This document shows positions 11,248 to 21,592 of a stretch of DNA of 64,000 bases, piece after piece. The first letter of the stretch is position 1; each line of letters starts with the position of its first letter. A program made the translations under genes and the position numbers. Source of the DNA: Septoria linicola (lineage: Eukaryota; Ascomycota; Dothideomycetes; Mycosphaerellales; Mycosphaerellaceae); contig CP099429.1 in assembly GCA_024114885.1 (NCBI GenBank), forward strand, positions 930,001 to 994,000, written 5' to 3'. Below the pieces are notes generated by a model. It was not told where the DNA came from. It saw nothing but the letters and a program-made list of their open reading frames with translations, and did no database searches.

Positions 11248-11808
11248 GCATATTCAAAAACAATGCAGTCGTGGAACTCTCTCACCTCGGTACCTGGACT
11301 ACTCAATCGACTTATCTTGCCTTATCGAGAATCGCAACTTTCTGCGAGCTATCTCCATGCAGCCGCCAACCTTGGCCAAAATCTTTCCAACAGCCAAGCA
11401 GTGCCTGCATTCCTGGTCAAAAGCTTGTGTTCCAGCGAGAGTGAAACATATGCAACCATAATCAGGCCTCATTGCGGTGATCCTGGTCACTCCGGGATTA
11501 TCGATATCTGCCGGGCTCCCCAGGCCGGACCCGTGGCGTGCACGAGCAATCCCCTGGTGGAGCTGTGGAGCATATACTCCTCCAACAACATCGACCCGAT
11601 CACCTCAACAAGACAAACCGTCGAACAATGTTACATAGCTAGCGTCTGCAACAATCAACGATAGCGTTGAACACGACACGAGTCATGCCATATACTTGCG
11701 AGGGATGGGCAAGCGTCGAGCTCTTTTCGCTCCGACCTGAAGCTGGTCATAACCTTTCCCGTGCTGGGACCTGACCTCTTCCACAATTTGTGCCTGACAC
11801 TATTGGTC
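11248..11808. other. Intergenic region upstream of the MFS gene
   Basis: 561 bp with one 133-codon plus-strand open frame (11263-11664) that has no recognisable domain, signal peptide or coding-like composition. I treat it as chance. Otherwise the promoter of the MFS gene. Confidence 0.45.
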
Positions 11809-13628
11809 ATGGCGTCTGTATATGTGACCGAGGGTACGACTAGCCAGGACTTCTCTGATGGGCGAGGTATCAACAGTATCGAGAAGAGCCAGGCAGTGAG
11901 CGATGGCACACCCACGAAGGAGACCTTCGAGGACGAGTCTCCGGCTCCAGTGGTCACAGTCAAGACATGGATTGTTTGCGTGGTAGGCGCGAAACATCAC
12001 TTCTTCATAAGAAGGGCACTGCAGTACTGATTATCTCTCAAATCCTCTCTCTAGGCTACGGCCTCTCCTTCTGGCCAGTCCCAGTCCTGTCGGCGATTGG
12101 CGCTGAAGTTGCCACAGACTTGGGTGACCCAACAGCGAACGCTTGGTACGTCTCAGCCTGGACTATCGCAATTACCATCTCCTTCCTCTGGTTTGGACCT
12201 CTGACCGACCTCCTCGGACGACGCTGGTTCCTGGTTGGCGGAAACTTCATCACCTTCATCGGCCACATCGTAGTCGGAAGCGCCAAGTACAGCTCCAATG
12301 GAGCAAACCAGATCACAGCCGGAATGACCATCATCGGTTTCGGAGGCGCACTCTGTCAAATGGCCGCATTCAGTCTCCCAGAACTGCTCCCCAATGCTTG
12401 GAGACACATCGGCGTCGTGATAGCAGATCTCGTCGTCTACATTACCGTCATCGTCGCCCCAGTCACCGCGCGCTTCGCCTACCAATACGGCACCTGGGAC
12501 TGGAATTTCTGGGGCATGGCAAACTTCCAATTCCTCTCCTTCCTTGGCCTTCTCCTCCTCTACTTTCCTCCCGCGCACCCATCCGGCGAAGCCACCTCTC
12601 GCGTGATGAAAGACATCGACTACCTCGGAATCGCTTCCTCCGGGCCGGGCATCGTCCTCGTGCTCATGGGAATCGTCTGGGCCGGGTCCTACGAGTCCTC
12701 TAACCCCCATGTCGTTGCCACCCTAGTCGTAGGCTTCGCCTTCATCATCGCCTTCGCGCTCTGGGAACATTTCGGCAAGCTCAAACATCCCCTCGCACCC
12801 CGCCACATCTTCACCTCCTCCAACGGCCGAGACTTCCTCGCCCCCGCCATCGCACTGGGAGTTATCAACATGACCTATTACGCCGCTTCCATCCTCTGGC
12901 CCACCATGATCACCAAATTCTACACCTCCGGCGGCACAGACTGGCGCTACGCCGTCATCCTCTCTCTGCCACAAGGTTTCGGCATTTTATTGGGCGCCGC
13001 AGGCCTAACGCTCTTCGGCAGTAAGATCAGGCACTGGCAATGGCAACTCACCGCGTCGACCTTCATCATGGTCCTCCTCGGCTCTCTCCTCGGTCTCGTC
13101 ACACCTACCAACAAAGGCACCATGATCGCGCTCCTCTTCCTCTCACAAGTCGGTTTCGGATGAGCGATTTATCTCGCTATCGCCGTGACGCAGATGGGCG
13201 TAGAGCATAAAGATTTGGGTATCGCAGGTGGGATTTCGGGGACGTTTCGGTATGCGGCCGGAGCAGTGGGGACGACGGTGTATACGACCGTGTTTAACAA
13301 TGAGTTGAGTTCGAGCACGCTGGAGAAAGTGTCGAAGGCGGTGCTTGAGGCTGGGTTGCCGCAGGAGGAAGTGCAGGGGTTGCTTGCGGTGGTGAGTACG
13401 CCGGACTTGGCGACGATGTTTTCGGCGGATGTTGTGGCTGCGGCGAGTGCAGCACTTGATGAGGCCTATTGCCATGCCATCTTTGTTGTGGCCATGGTGT
13501 CCATGGCATTCGGGATTGTAGGTCTGATCGCGTGCGCGTGCTGCAAGGATGTCGATCACAGGATGAACAACCAGATCGAGGTGTACCTGGAGAACGATCG
13601 TTTGGCAGATCGCAACAAGTACCATTGA
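11809..13628 (+). pseudogene. TRI12-type MFS transporter with in-frame stop
   Basis: Major facilitator of the fungal TRI12 efflux/siderophore type (normally 14 helices, plasma membrane). Seen: GYGLSFWPVPVLSAIG, GPLTDLLGRRWFLVGG (the MFS A-motif loop), then about 400 codons of hydrophobic segments to SQVGFG. TGA at 13161-13163 follows, and the same frame continues as AIYLAIAVTQMGVEHKDLG to 13628. In relatives that position is normally Trp (GFGW), so TGG to TGA is the simplest reading. The first exon (11809 on, MASVYVTEGT..VKTWIVCV) does not join exon 2 in phase with any good splice pair I found, a second sign of decay. An alternative is that a 45-nt in-frame intron (GTCGGT..ACGCAG, 13149-13193) removes the stop, but it would delete conserved residues. 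Confidence 0.72.
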
Positions 13629-13784
13629 TGGCAGTCTAGTATTCTAGCTTCCAAGAAGATCTGGTACGAAACTGCGCGCAATGTCAGTATATAGTCACAA
13701 CGCACAAATTCGCAAATTGGAAAGTCCCATTCATGGAAATTGCATGATGTCCAGCTATACATTATGTCGTATTCATCGTGATCT

Positions 13785-16083
13785 TTATTTACTCCACCAG
13801 TATCCGTTGGCGCCTTTCGTTTTTGCATTGAGTTTCTTGCCACCAGCAATATGGCCGTTCGTGATAGGATGGCCGTTTGCATGTCCATACTCTTGTGGCT
13901 TCTTGTCTGCAGTCAGAAGCTGCCACAGCTCTCCGACAGTGATCCGCTTGACCGGCAACATGCTGTATTGCAAGCTGTAAAGATTCTTGCGATGGATTGG
14001 AGGCACGAATTGACCAGAGACTAGACAGAGGAAGACTCTTGGTGAAAGGTAGTGCTTGCGCAGTCGCTGGCCTAGCTGAGCATACTGCGAGAATGTATGT
14101 GAGAGCGGCAGAGGTATTGACTGGAACAGATTAGCAAGACCATCAACGACCATGGAGAAGGAGGCATACCTTGAGCTTAACGTACGAGGTCGGTGGCAGT
14201 TTCACCGGTTCTCCCGAGCTTTGGGATGCTGAAAACAACGCATTGGGGGTATCTTGCAACTCAAATCGAATTCCTCCAGGCAGGCGCCGGGAATCTTTGA
14301 TGCGGAGCATCAACGCAAATAGTGGAAAGTGGTTGAGGCATGCTAACCAAGTATCAAGGGCAGCTTTGAGCGCGATGATTGCCATTCGGGCCCCAGCAAA
14401 GGTAGCATAGAACACCGCGACTGTCGGCAGTAGGAAGAAGAGCAGCGTAAACAGGATAGTACCAAGCAGAAGCTGATCCAGATCGTAATCACAGCTGTCG
14501 ATGCGGTTGCGGAGGACGTTGCGCTTCTTGCCTCGGAAGAGGTGGAATAGCGAAATGATGATCGTGAGCTGCCAGTTATATATCCTTGCCGATGCAATGT
14601 AGAAGCAGTAGATATGCATGGTGAGCAGAGACAGCAGGTCCGAGAACATAGATATCGGCAAGCTCGCCCCAGCAAAGCTAGTGACCCCAATGATGCGTAT
14701 CACATAAGGCAAAGCTGGTCGCAGCTCGGTCATGCACCCGTTCCAGTATTCGATCACCCAGAGGAAAAGGTCACCAAGGAATTTTGCAAGCTCATTGTTC
14801 AGCTTGAGACCAGCAGGGTAGTCCATTAGCCAGGTCAGCATCTGCTGCAGACCAGCAACAGAATACTCAGTCATCGTGTTGTCAAGAAGGTAGGCAACAT
14901 AGTCCACGTTCTCGACAATGTACGAGCCCAGAGCGATGCCAATGATCACATCGTTCGCCACAAGCCAGAGGCTGTTGAAGAAGCGAATGTAGTCCGGATG
15001 GCTATTGGTAATGCTCTCCCAGTCATTTCGCCTTCTGTTGAGAGTAACGTACTGATCTGGCCAGTAGCAAAATTGCTGCAGCCGTATGTCTACTTGCTGT
15101 GCAGTAGCCGAGACGTCCTTCAATGCTGCTTGTCCAAACGGCCGCCAGTCCAGCAACGACAACAGCACTTCCGCTGTCACTCGCAACACCATCAGGTAGA
15201 GCACGAAGACTTGACGCAGGAATGGCCAGACGTGATGTCTGAAGGACTTTTTGGATTCCAGCTGGACAAAGTCCCAGAAGTTGGTCGCCGACTCCACGAC
15301 TCTTTCGCCTACACTCATGGCTCGCTTCACGCGGACGCCAACCATGCTAATATTTGACTGCATCAGGGCATCCAGCTCGGCAGAGCAGTTGATCTGCACG
15401 ACGATGGTGTCTAGTGCCAACTCTTTCTCTGTCCGCGGATGTTGCACTACACTGTGCTGTTTGAGCTTCTCGACCAACTTTGCCCGTCTCTTCCGCGCAG
15501 CTGCCTCGTCCATGTCAATCCTGTCAAAAGGTGGTACGCTGCCATATGTGCCTCTTTTGTCGATCAAGGCGAGGGATATGGGGATGAGGGACAGATACTG
15601 CATGCGTTTGGGATCTGGCCGGTCAAATGTGACAATCTGGAAAGTCACTGCTGCGTCTTCGTAGAGCTCGACGCGAGGAGTGGCACTTTTAGGGACCGTA
15701 TGCAGGGAGAGCAGTTTTGGATCGAAATTCTTGGTCGAGGACGGCGTGTTGAGTGTCCCGAGGACTTGCAGTTGCTGGTTGCCACAGTGAGCAGCGAGTT
15801 TGTCGATCGAGTACGGACTACCTCGAAAGAGCGATCGCATACGCAAGGCATATTCGACATTGCGAGGCTGTATAGCAGTTAGTGTCCTGTCATGCCCCGC
15901 TGTCTGTTCCTTCCCTACCTCAACGCCTTGCAGGACGCCCACTACCAGGACGTCCAGATCCGAGTTCCTCCATCCCACGAGAACTCCTGGTATGGCATCT
16001 CTTGGCGCGTCAGACGGCCACAGAACGCGCATCAACCCATGATTGTGGGTGGTCATGCTCCCATTGCGGAAGCTTGGAGTCAA
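13785..16083 (-). CDS. gpi1: GPI-GlcNAc transferase subunit Gpi1 (PIG-Q)
   Basis: Stabilising subunit of the ER GlcNAc transferase that makes GlcNAc-phosphatidylinositol, the first step of GPI-anchor synthesis; multi-pass ER membrane protein. Exons 15919-16083, 14170-15867 and 13785-14120 give 732 residues. Intron 1 (15868-15918, 51 nt, GTAGGG..CTAAC..ATACAG) has no stop and keeps frame, so an unspliced reading is also open. Intron 2 (14121-14169) joins TSYVKLK to SIPLPLSHTF. Family hallmarks: MRVLWPSDAPRD then GVLVGWRNSDLDVLVVGVLQ near the N-terminus, several hydrophobic helices from about residue 275, and HYLSPRVFLCLVSGQFVPPI with QYSMLP near the end. The start could also be the Met at residue 18 (MRVLW). 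It lies 12 bp downstream of the next gene on the same strand. Confidence 0.9.
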
Positions 16084-16095
16084 ATCCGGTCGGGA

Positions 16096-16506
16096 TTAGA
16101 ACGAGCCTCGTCGTCGCAGCTGCTCGCGGGCGGAGATGCCGGCGTCGGGGGTTCGAGGGTGCTGTCGCTTCGTATTAGAGCGAAGTCTGCGGGTGGTCAA
16201 CACACCTCGGAGACTGACCAGCTCGGTTTCCCTGGCGGCGATGCGCTCAATGGGGATGAGCACCAGGACGAAGAAGATGGACAAGATGGCAAAGCCTTTG
16301 GCGGCGCGTGTCTACAGAAAGTATGCTGGTCAGGCGTGGTCTCCTCGAGGCTTGGCTGGGCAGATCAGGCATATTGAGATACATACAATCACTCCGTGGT
16401 CCCAGGCGAAGATGGCAAGCTCATACAGCCGAGTAACTAGATCCCAGCGTGCAGTGATGTATCCCGCGAGGAAGATGCCAAAAGTGAGGACTGAGACAGG
16501 GTGCAT
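16096..16506 (-). CDS. Small conserved fungal membrane protein, function unknown
   Basis: Two exons, 16387-16506 (40 codons) and 16096-16311, separated by a 75-nt intron (GTATGT..TTCTGTAG), encode 111 residues. Exon 1 reads MHPVSVLTFGIFLAGYITAR and then a helix LVTRLYELAIFAWDHG. Exon 2 begins TRAAKGFAILSIFFVLVLIP, a second strong hydrophobic segment, then a basic Arg-rich tail. I recall near-identical short proteins annotated only as hypothetical in other filamentous fungi, so it is probably conserved and real. No function is known to me. It ends just upstream of gpi1 on the same strand, so the two transcripts must be closely packed or overlap. Confidence 0.78.
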
Positions 16507-17185
16507 ATGGCGAACGGGTCATGCTCGAGACTGCGAACAAGGAAGGATGTGGGTTCGCGAGGCTGTTCTTGTCCTGTCCTGCCTACTGAGAAGTGGAAGA
16601 CGCCTCGGTGGTGAAGCGCGGCGGAAGATTGGCGTGCGTGATTGCGGCAGAAGTGGGCGCGTGTAGCAGGTGAAGTGCTGCACTGATAACGTGAAGTCGA
16701 AGCAAAAGCGCTGTTCGCTATTGTGACTGCGATAGCAATGACCTACTAACAAGCAGCAGAACAAGACGCATCTTGATACCAGCTGGCATCAATGTATCAT
16801 TATTAAATCTCGTGGTTGTCGAGGAAGATCTGCTTGACGAGATAAGGTTCTCGCTTTCGGCATGTGCCTTTTGCGCCAGCCGACTTCACTAAAAATGTTG
16901 TTACGGACAAATGTCAGCCATATCTCATCGAGAATCGAGAATCTGCGCGTACTTGCCAACCTGAGCGCAAACAACGGGCGAATGACACGTCGGAAGCACG
17001 CGTTTTCCTTTTGTATTGTGACATACTCGGCCAGAAAGTGAAACTTAGCCTGCAGTATCACTCCAGCACATTCGGACTGTCAATACGCGGCAAGAGACTA
17101 GTATTGTGTTTGGGAAACGTGCAGCAGTGGATGGTCGCGGTCTGCGCGTTTCTCGATCGGCGCTTGTGGCGAGGAAGGAGCCACC
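16507..17185. other. Divergent promoter region
   Basis: 679 bp between the small membrane protein (minus) and the Nup42-like gene (plus). It holds only short overlapping open frames without recognisable products and no tRNA or repeat that I can see. Confidence 0.45.
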
Positions 17186-19254
17186 ATGGTGATCTGCAAG
17201 TTCTTCCAGGAGGGCAGGTGCAGATATGGAGGTAGGACCGGAGCCGTGAACAGGAATCGCTTCTATTGTGCTAAACATTGCTATAGACAGCTGTCGCAAT
17301 GAACATCCAAGGAGTACGTTTCAGCAGCCGCAAACGAATCGCTTCACACCGCTGTCAAATCAGGCAGGAAGCAACGGCTTCGGCGCGCGAGGACGCTCGG
17401 GAAATGGTAAGTGCAGCTGCCTTCACAAATCCGACCTGCAGAAGTTCATTGCTTTGCAGTTTCATCGCCCTTGAATCGCCACCACCAGCTCCCTTGGACG
17501 TGATAATAGAAACCTTCACGAGACACGAAATGCGGCGTTCTAACTTCACTGTAGTGGACGAGAATCCATACCATCTCGCGACCGAGGACATCAGAAATGA
17601 CTTGACATACTCTCGCGATAAGAAGGAAGGCGAACGGCCTCTTTACCCTTTTGGAGCTTACGGACCGGGCAAAAATGCGCCAAAGCAGCTCATTGAAGGC
17701 GATCTCGAGATCAGCCCTGAGGAACTGCGTGTTCAGGCATACCTTGCCGACGCCACTGGGTCGATACAGCAATTTGTACGTACGGCTTGAGTATGCGTCA
17801 TGTCGCAAATGCTAACAATGGTACAGCAAGCGCAATATGCTCAAATAGAAGCCTTGATGAGCGCCAAGATTCAACAGATTATGAACAATACCGAAGATGC
17901 GAAACGGTACGCTGCAGACACGTCGCCTCCCAATCGCAATGACAGCGTGATCAAGCCCGCAGCTGGGACGTGGAAAGGTGGTCAGACTCAGACTATTTCC
18001 ACCGGCGGCTTTGGATCGACATCACAAGCAGCAAGTGGCTTTGGCGCAGCCTCGAGACCAGGATTTGGAGGATCGTCACAACCAGCCTTTGGTGCGCCTT
18101 CAGCTCCTGGGGCGGCAGCAGGCAATGCTTTCGGAGCAGCCAGCAGCGCAGGAGGGTTTGGCGCACCGTCAGCGCTCGGACCTAAAGCGAGCCCATTTGG
18201 TGGAAACACGAGCGCAGCACCGAGCACAGGATTTGGCGCACCTTCAGCATTAGGTGCGAGGACGAGTCCGTTCGGTGGCCAGCAAGCAGCAGGCGGCTTT
18301 GGAGCGCCATCAGCCATGGGACCGAAGCCAAGTCCTTTCGCGGGAGCACAACAACCTGCTGCGCCTGCTGCCAACACAACAGGAGGTTTTGGAGCGCCAT
18401 CATCGACTGGCGCAACGGCCAGCCCTTTTGCAGCACCGCAACAAACCGCTTCGACTGGTTTTGGTGCTCCATCCGCCATGGGTCAGACGTCGAGCCCTTT
18501 TGCTGGAGCAGCTCAGCCTGCTGCAGGAGGCTTCGGTGCAGCCTCGAAGCCGGCGTTTGGTACCAGTGACTTTGGCGCAGGCGCAGCACAGTCCACTGGC
18601 GGTTTTGGCAGTCAGCAGCCAGCTACACAAACAAGTACGGCATTTGGCGGCGGACAGACCCAGACAAGCGGCACAGCATTCGGTGCTCCCTCCGCGTTTG
18701 GCGCAAATCGACCTTCACCCTTTGCGCAACCTGGGCAACCACAGCAAAGTGGTCTTAGCAGGCCAAACCCGTTCGCTGCAAAGCCACCAACAGGACCAGC
18801 AGCGCAAACAGGTGCGAACACTGGCTTCGGATCTGGAAGCAGTGGCTTCGGCAGCGCCAGTGGGCAGGTGCAAACACCGCAGACGGCCACTTTCGGCGCC
18901 AATAATTCAGGATCAGGCACGCAACAGCAACAAGGCGCGCCTAACACCTTCAAAGGCAAGCGCATCGTCACTGATGAGAAGCTCAACACTCCTGGGTATG
19001 AAGTGTCGGATCCTACCAAACCGAATGGAATAGGCATAGAACGAATATGGTTCCCCGGCGGTCCTCCAGAGGTGTCTGAGAAGCTAAACGCAATGACCGA
19101 AGCGCCGGCAGCAGTCTATGAAGATCCTGCGCTGGGGCCGAAGCTGAAACAGATCTATGAGTGGACAGCACAGCATGGGACATTCATCAAAGATGGTGCG
19201 ATCGTGATGCCAGAGATACCACCGAAGAGAGAGTGGTGCGTCTACGAGTTCTAG
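17186..19254 (+). CDS. nup42: FG nucleoporin with CCCH zinc finger (Nup42/Amo1-like)
   Basis: Nuclear-pore cytoplasmic-face protein that in yeast binds Gle1 and helps Dbp5 in mRNA export. Four exons, 17186-17231, 17287-17406, 17555-17775 and 17827-19254 (604 residues). Splicing joins VICKFFQEGRCRYG to DSCRNEHP, giving a C-x7-C-x5-C-x3-H zinc finger at the N-terminus. Next come NPYHLATEDIRNDL and YPFGAYGPGKNAPKQL, typical of this family, then AQYAQIEALMSAKIQQIM. Residues about 190-500 are FG repeats (GFGAPSA, SPFGG, GFGSQ). A C-terminal domain starts KGKRIVTDEKLNTPGYEV and ends REWCVYEF. Intron 2 is long (148 nt); its exact ends are set by phase and by a CTAAC branch close to the acceptor. Confidence 0.85.
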
Positions 19255-19521
19255 AGATCGTTTGGCCACAGAAACTGAAGAGCCTGTCATTGGACATGTA
19301 CAACCAATTTTGATGTACGAGCGCTATGCTCCAACAACTACCATGAGACTAGATCGACAGCCAAAGATGCCTGCATAGACTCGAGTAGATGCAAGACAAT
19401 GCACCATCCTCCTCCACTGTCGAGCATTGATATGCAGTGGCAGGCTGCATCTACTACAGCACAGTCCAAGAAACAAGTCTCAACTGTCCCGATATCATGC
19501 ACATAATGCAAAAAGAAGAAG

Positions 19522-19656
19522 TAGCTCGACTTGGTTTCGATCCAAGGCCCTCCGGGTTATGAGCCCGGCCTGTAAGATTTGTTAGTCTCAATTCAAGTGA
19601 ATGCTACAAAGAGAAGTAATGTGCTGACTTACGCGCTTCCGCTGCGCCATCGAGCT
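19522..19656 (-). tRNA. Initiator tRNA-Met (CAU) with a spliceosomal-type intron
   Basis: Exons 19633-19656 and 19522-19569 form a complete tRNA. Acceptor AGCTCGA pairs perfectly with TCGAGCT. The D-arm is GCGC/GCGC, the anticodon arm CCGGG-CTCATAA-CCCGG and the T-arm CTTGG-ATCGAAA-CCAAG, with discriminator A. A1:U72, three G:C pairs at the base of the anticodon loop and the AUCGAAA T-loop identify the eukaryotic initiator. The gene is interrupted at position 25/26, not at the usual 37/38, by 63 nt (19570-19632) beginning GTAAGT, carrying CTAAC 11-15 nt before its end, and ending TTACAG. The A box lies upstream of the insert, the B box (GGATCGAAACC) is intact, and a T5 terminator follows the 3' end (19510-19514). 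Confidence 0.93.
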
Positions 19657-19851
19657 TTGATGGAAGTGAAGATTCCGAGGATTATAAGAGTCCTGGAGGG
19701 CAAGAGGGGCGAATAGCAGAGACAAGAAAGGTGAGTCACATGAAAGGTGGAGACTGAAGACGCTAGCAGAAAACAGAGGAAATTTCTTCTTTGTCGAACA
19801 GGGGCATCGAGCCCACTTGGACTTCTTCCACCACATCATACATCTCCTCAA

Positions 19852-20586
19852 CTAAATCCCACCCTCGTCCAAAATCTGCCACTTCCCATCCTTGCTCACA
19901 TCATACCACGCGACCGTCGGGCGGTCCGTCCTGCGCGCATCCTTGGGGAAAAAGTACACCTTGATACTCGCTGATTTCTCATACTCATTCACATGCGCAG
20001 TACTCGAAGTCTGTGGGCGCGCTTCGTAGCCTTTTTTGGTCATGTCGCCGACATACCAGTCGCGTTTGACTTTGGTCGGGTCCGCGGCGTCGAGGTCTTG
20101 GGCGAGTTCGACGACTTTGTTGGAGGCGTCGACGTAGTAGAGGCGGAGCTGTGAGAGGGGTGGGGGGGGGGGGGGGGGGGGGGGTTAGTACGGTCTTTTT
20201 ATCTGTATATGTGCATGTGTGCGAATATACAGGAGGATAGGAAGCGTAAAGGTTGACTGGATCGGGCATCACGTACGTGAAACTCGTTGTCGCGCTTGAA
20301 GTAGATCGCCGCGAGCTCTTTGGTGCTCGTGATGATCTCGCCTGCACCATTGGAAGGGTCTTTCATTTGTACGTCGTCGTACTGGTTGCGCTTGGAGGCC
20401 ATTTCTTCGCGGTCTTCTTTGGGGTTCTGGCCATAGCGCTTGATGCCTAGATGCTGTTGGTCAGACATGTGCGGTAACTTGTGTTGTACCGTGCTACTTA
20501 CGATTGTGGTGGTCTACGTAGAAAACAATTGACTTTCCGTTGATGCCTACGACGGAGGTGAAACCGCGGGGAACATCTTGTGCCAT
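19852..20586 (-). CDS. Small protein resembling the fucose-lectin beta-propeller fold
   Basis: Three exons, 20502-20586, 20277-20446 and 19852-20148, encode 183 residues. Exon 1 reads GFTSVVGINGKSIVFYVDHH; exon 2 begins RIKRYGQNPKEDREE; exon 3 begins LRLYYVDASNKVVELAQD and ends GKWQILDEGGI. The repeated pattern of hydrophobic strand, YVD, and short polar turn (FYVDHHNRIK, LRLYYVDASNKV) resembles one blade of fungal fucose-specific lectins. The similarity is by eye and the sugar-binding residues cannot be assigned. There is no signal peptide, so it is likely cytosolic. Intron 1 uses TAG as acceptor after a CTGAC branch; a nearer CAG would break the frame. Intron 2 (128 nt) contains a 23-nt homopolymer. 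Confidence 0.7.
20162..20184. repeat. 23-nt G/C homopolymer inside an intron
   Basis: G23 on the plus strand. On the coding (minus) strand it is C23, lying directly after the predicted branch point CTAAC and before ACCCCTCTCACAG, so it makes up most of the polypyrimidine tract of intron 2 of the lectin-like gene. Confidence 0.95.
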
Positions 20587-20839
20587 ATTGAAAGTGTCTT
20601 GCTGGAAGGTTTTTGGGGAAGGGCAAGCAGAGCTCGGTATGGAAGTAGGAAGCTGTAATGATGTGAGATACGGTAACCTGGACTTCGAACCAGTACTTAT
20701 ACCTCGTCAAGCTCGAGTCGACGCTCGAATAGCTCGTCCTCTTATGAGGATCTAGGCCATGCTCCAAGTCCATCACGCATCAGCTGAGAGCGCTCCTAGT
20801 TCAGCCATTGATGGCTGAGCACACATCCAGCGTATAGCT

Positions 20840-21592
20840 CTAACAAGCCAGCATTGAAGTCGCACCTCTCGGACTGGCCGCCAGATGCTGTACGTCGTCC
20901 GCTTTCCTGAACAAGGTAGATGAGGCTTGACAGACGCAGGCGAGGCCACTGGCCCGAAGGTGGAGGCGACGTTCTAGAAAGTGGTCATACTTCTGTTTGT
21001 TAAATCCACGATATGGGAGCTCAGCCTCGAAGCGCGCAACACGCCTGCGAGTCACGTCCACCTACTGTATGTTTCTCTTCAGCCTCATCAAAGTCCTCGT
21101 TCAGTACAAACCCATCACGGCTAACGAGGGCCGCGATCGAAGACCAGAAATCTGCATTCTCGTTCCAGCCTTCGCCTTCGCGAGTATGCGCTTCCAGCTC
21201 TTCTGCTGTGAACGAGAACGGGCATTGCTGACCCGGACAGATCTCGTTTCACTTCCTGCGTACTTGTCAGAACGGCAAGCTCATTGATATTTGGTGACTT
21301 ACTGCTGAAGACGGATCAGAGATTCCCGGAAGGTGACTAGCTCGCCGTCCCAAGAGTTCGCAGCATGAGACACGACATCTCGTAACAGTTGCCTCTGCGG
21401 TGTCTGGAGTACCTGCATTAGATCAGGATTACGCTGCCGAGTCTCGTTCTTGTAGCAGAAGAGCAGACTGTCGGGACTTGAGGAAAAGGAGGCGTGCAAG
21501 ATGGGCCATCGCAGATGAGTCGCTTTTTTTCGAGGCCATTGACATCGCTGACGGAGAAGATGAGCACGAGTCTTTGGTGGTCGAAAGCTCAT
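20840..21592 (-). pseudogene. Probable remnant of an APH/AIM9-like phosphotransferase gene
   Basis: Three coding-looking minus-strand pieces follow each other in different frames. The first (about 21299-21480) contains KNETRQRNPDLMQVLQ and RQLLRDVVSHAANSWDG. The second (about 21060-21245) contains CPFSFTAEELEAHTREGEG and WNENADFWSSIAALVSRDGF. The third (20840-21040) contains VARFEAELPYRGFNKQKYD. The first two resemble the C-terminal region of fungal phosphotransferase-family (APH, AIM9-like) proteins. I could not join them into one clean model: the only frame-keeping junctions need poor or very short introns, and no kinase core (catalytic loop HxD) was found upstream. A decayed copy is the best explanation; a misjudged multi-exon gene is possible. 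Confidence 0.35.

Noticed and set aside
11263..11664. 133-codon plus-strand frame upstream of the MFS gene
   Set aside because: No signal peptide, domain or coding-like composition; lies where the MFS promoter is expected.
12143..12710. Long Arg/His-rich frames on both strands inside the MFS gene
   Set aside because: Shadow frames of the strongly biased transporter coding sequence.
17978..19037. Several long frames overlapping the FG-repeat exon
   Set aside because: Repeat-driven shadows; only the GFG-containing frame matches a nucleoporin and splices in phase.
19588..19851. 87-codon minus-strand frame crossing the initiator tRNA intron
   Set aside because: Overlaps the tRNA gene; the tRNA fold and Pol III signals fully explain the sequence.
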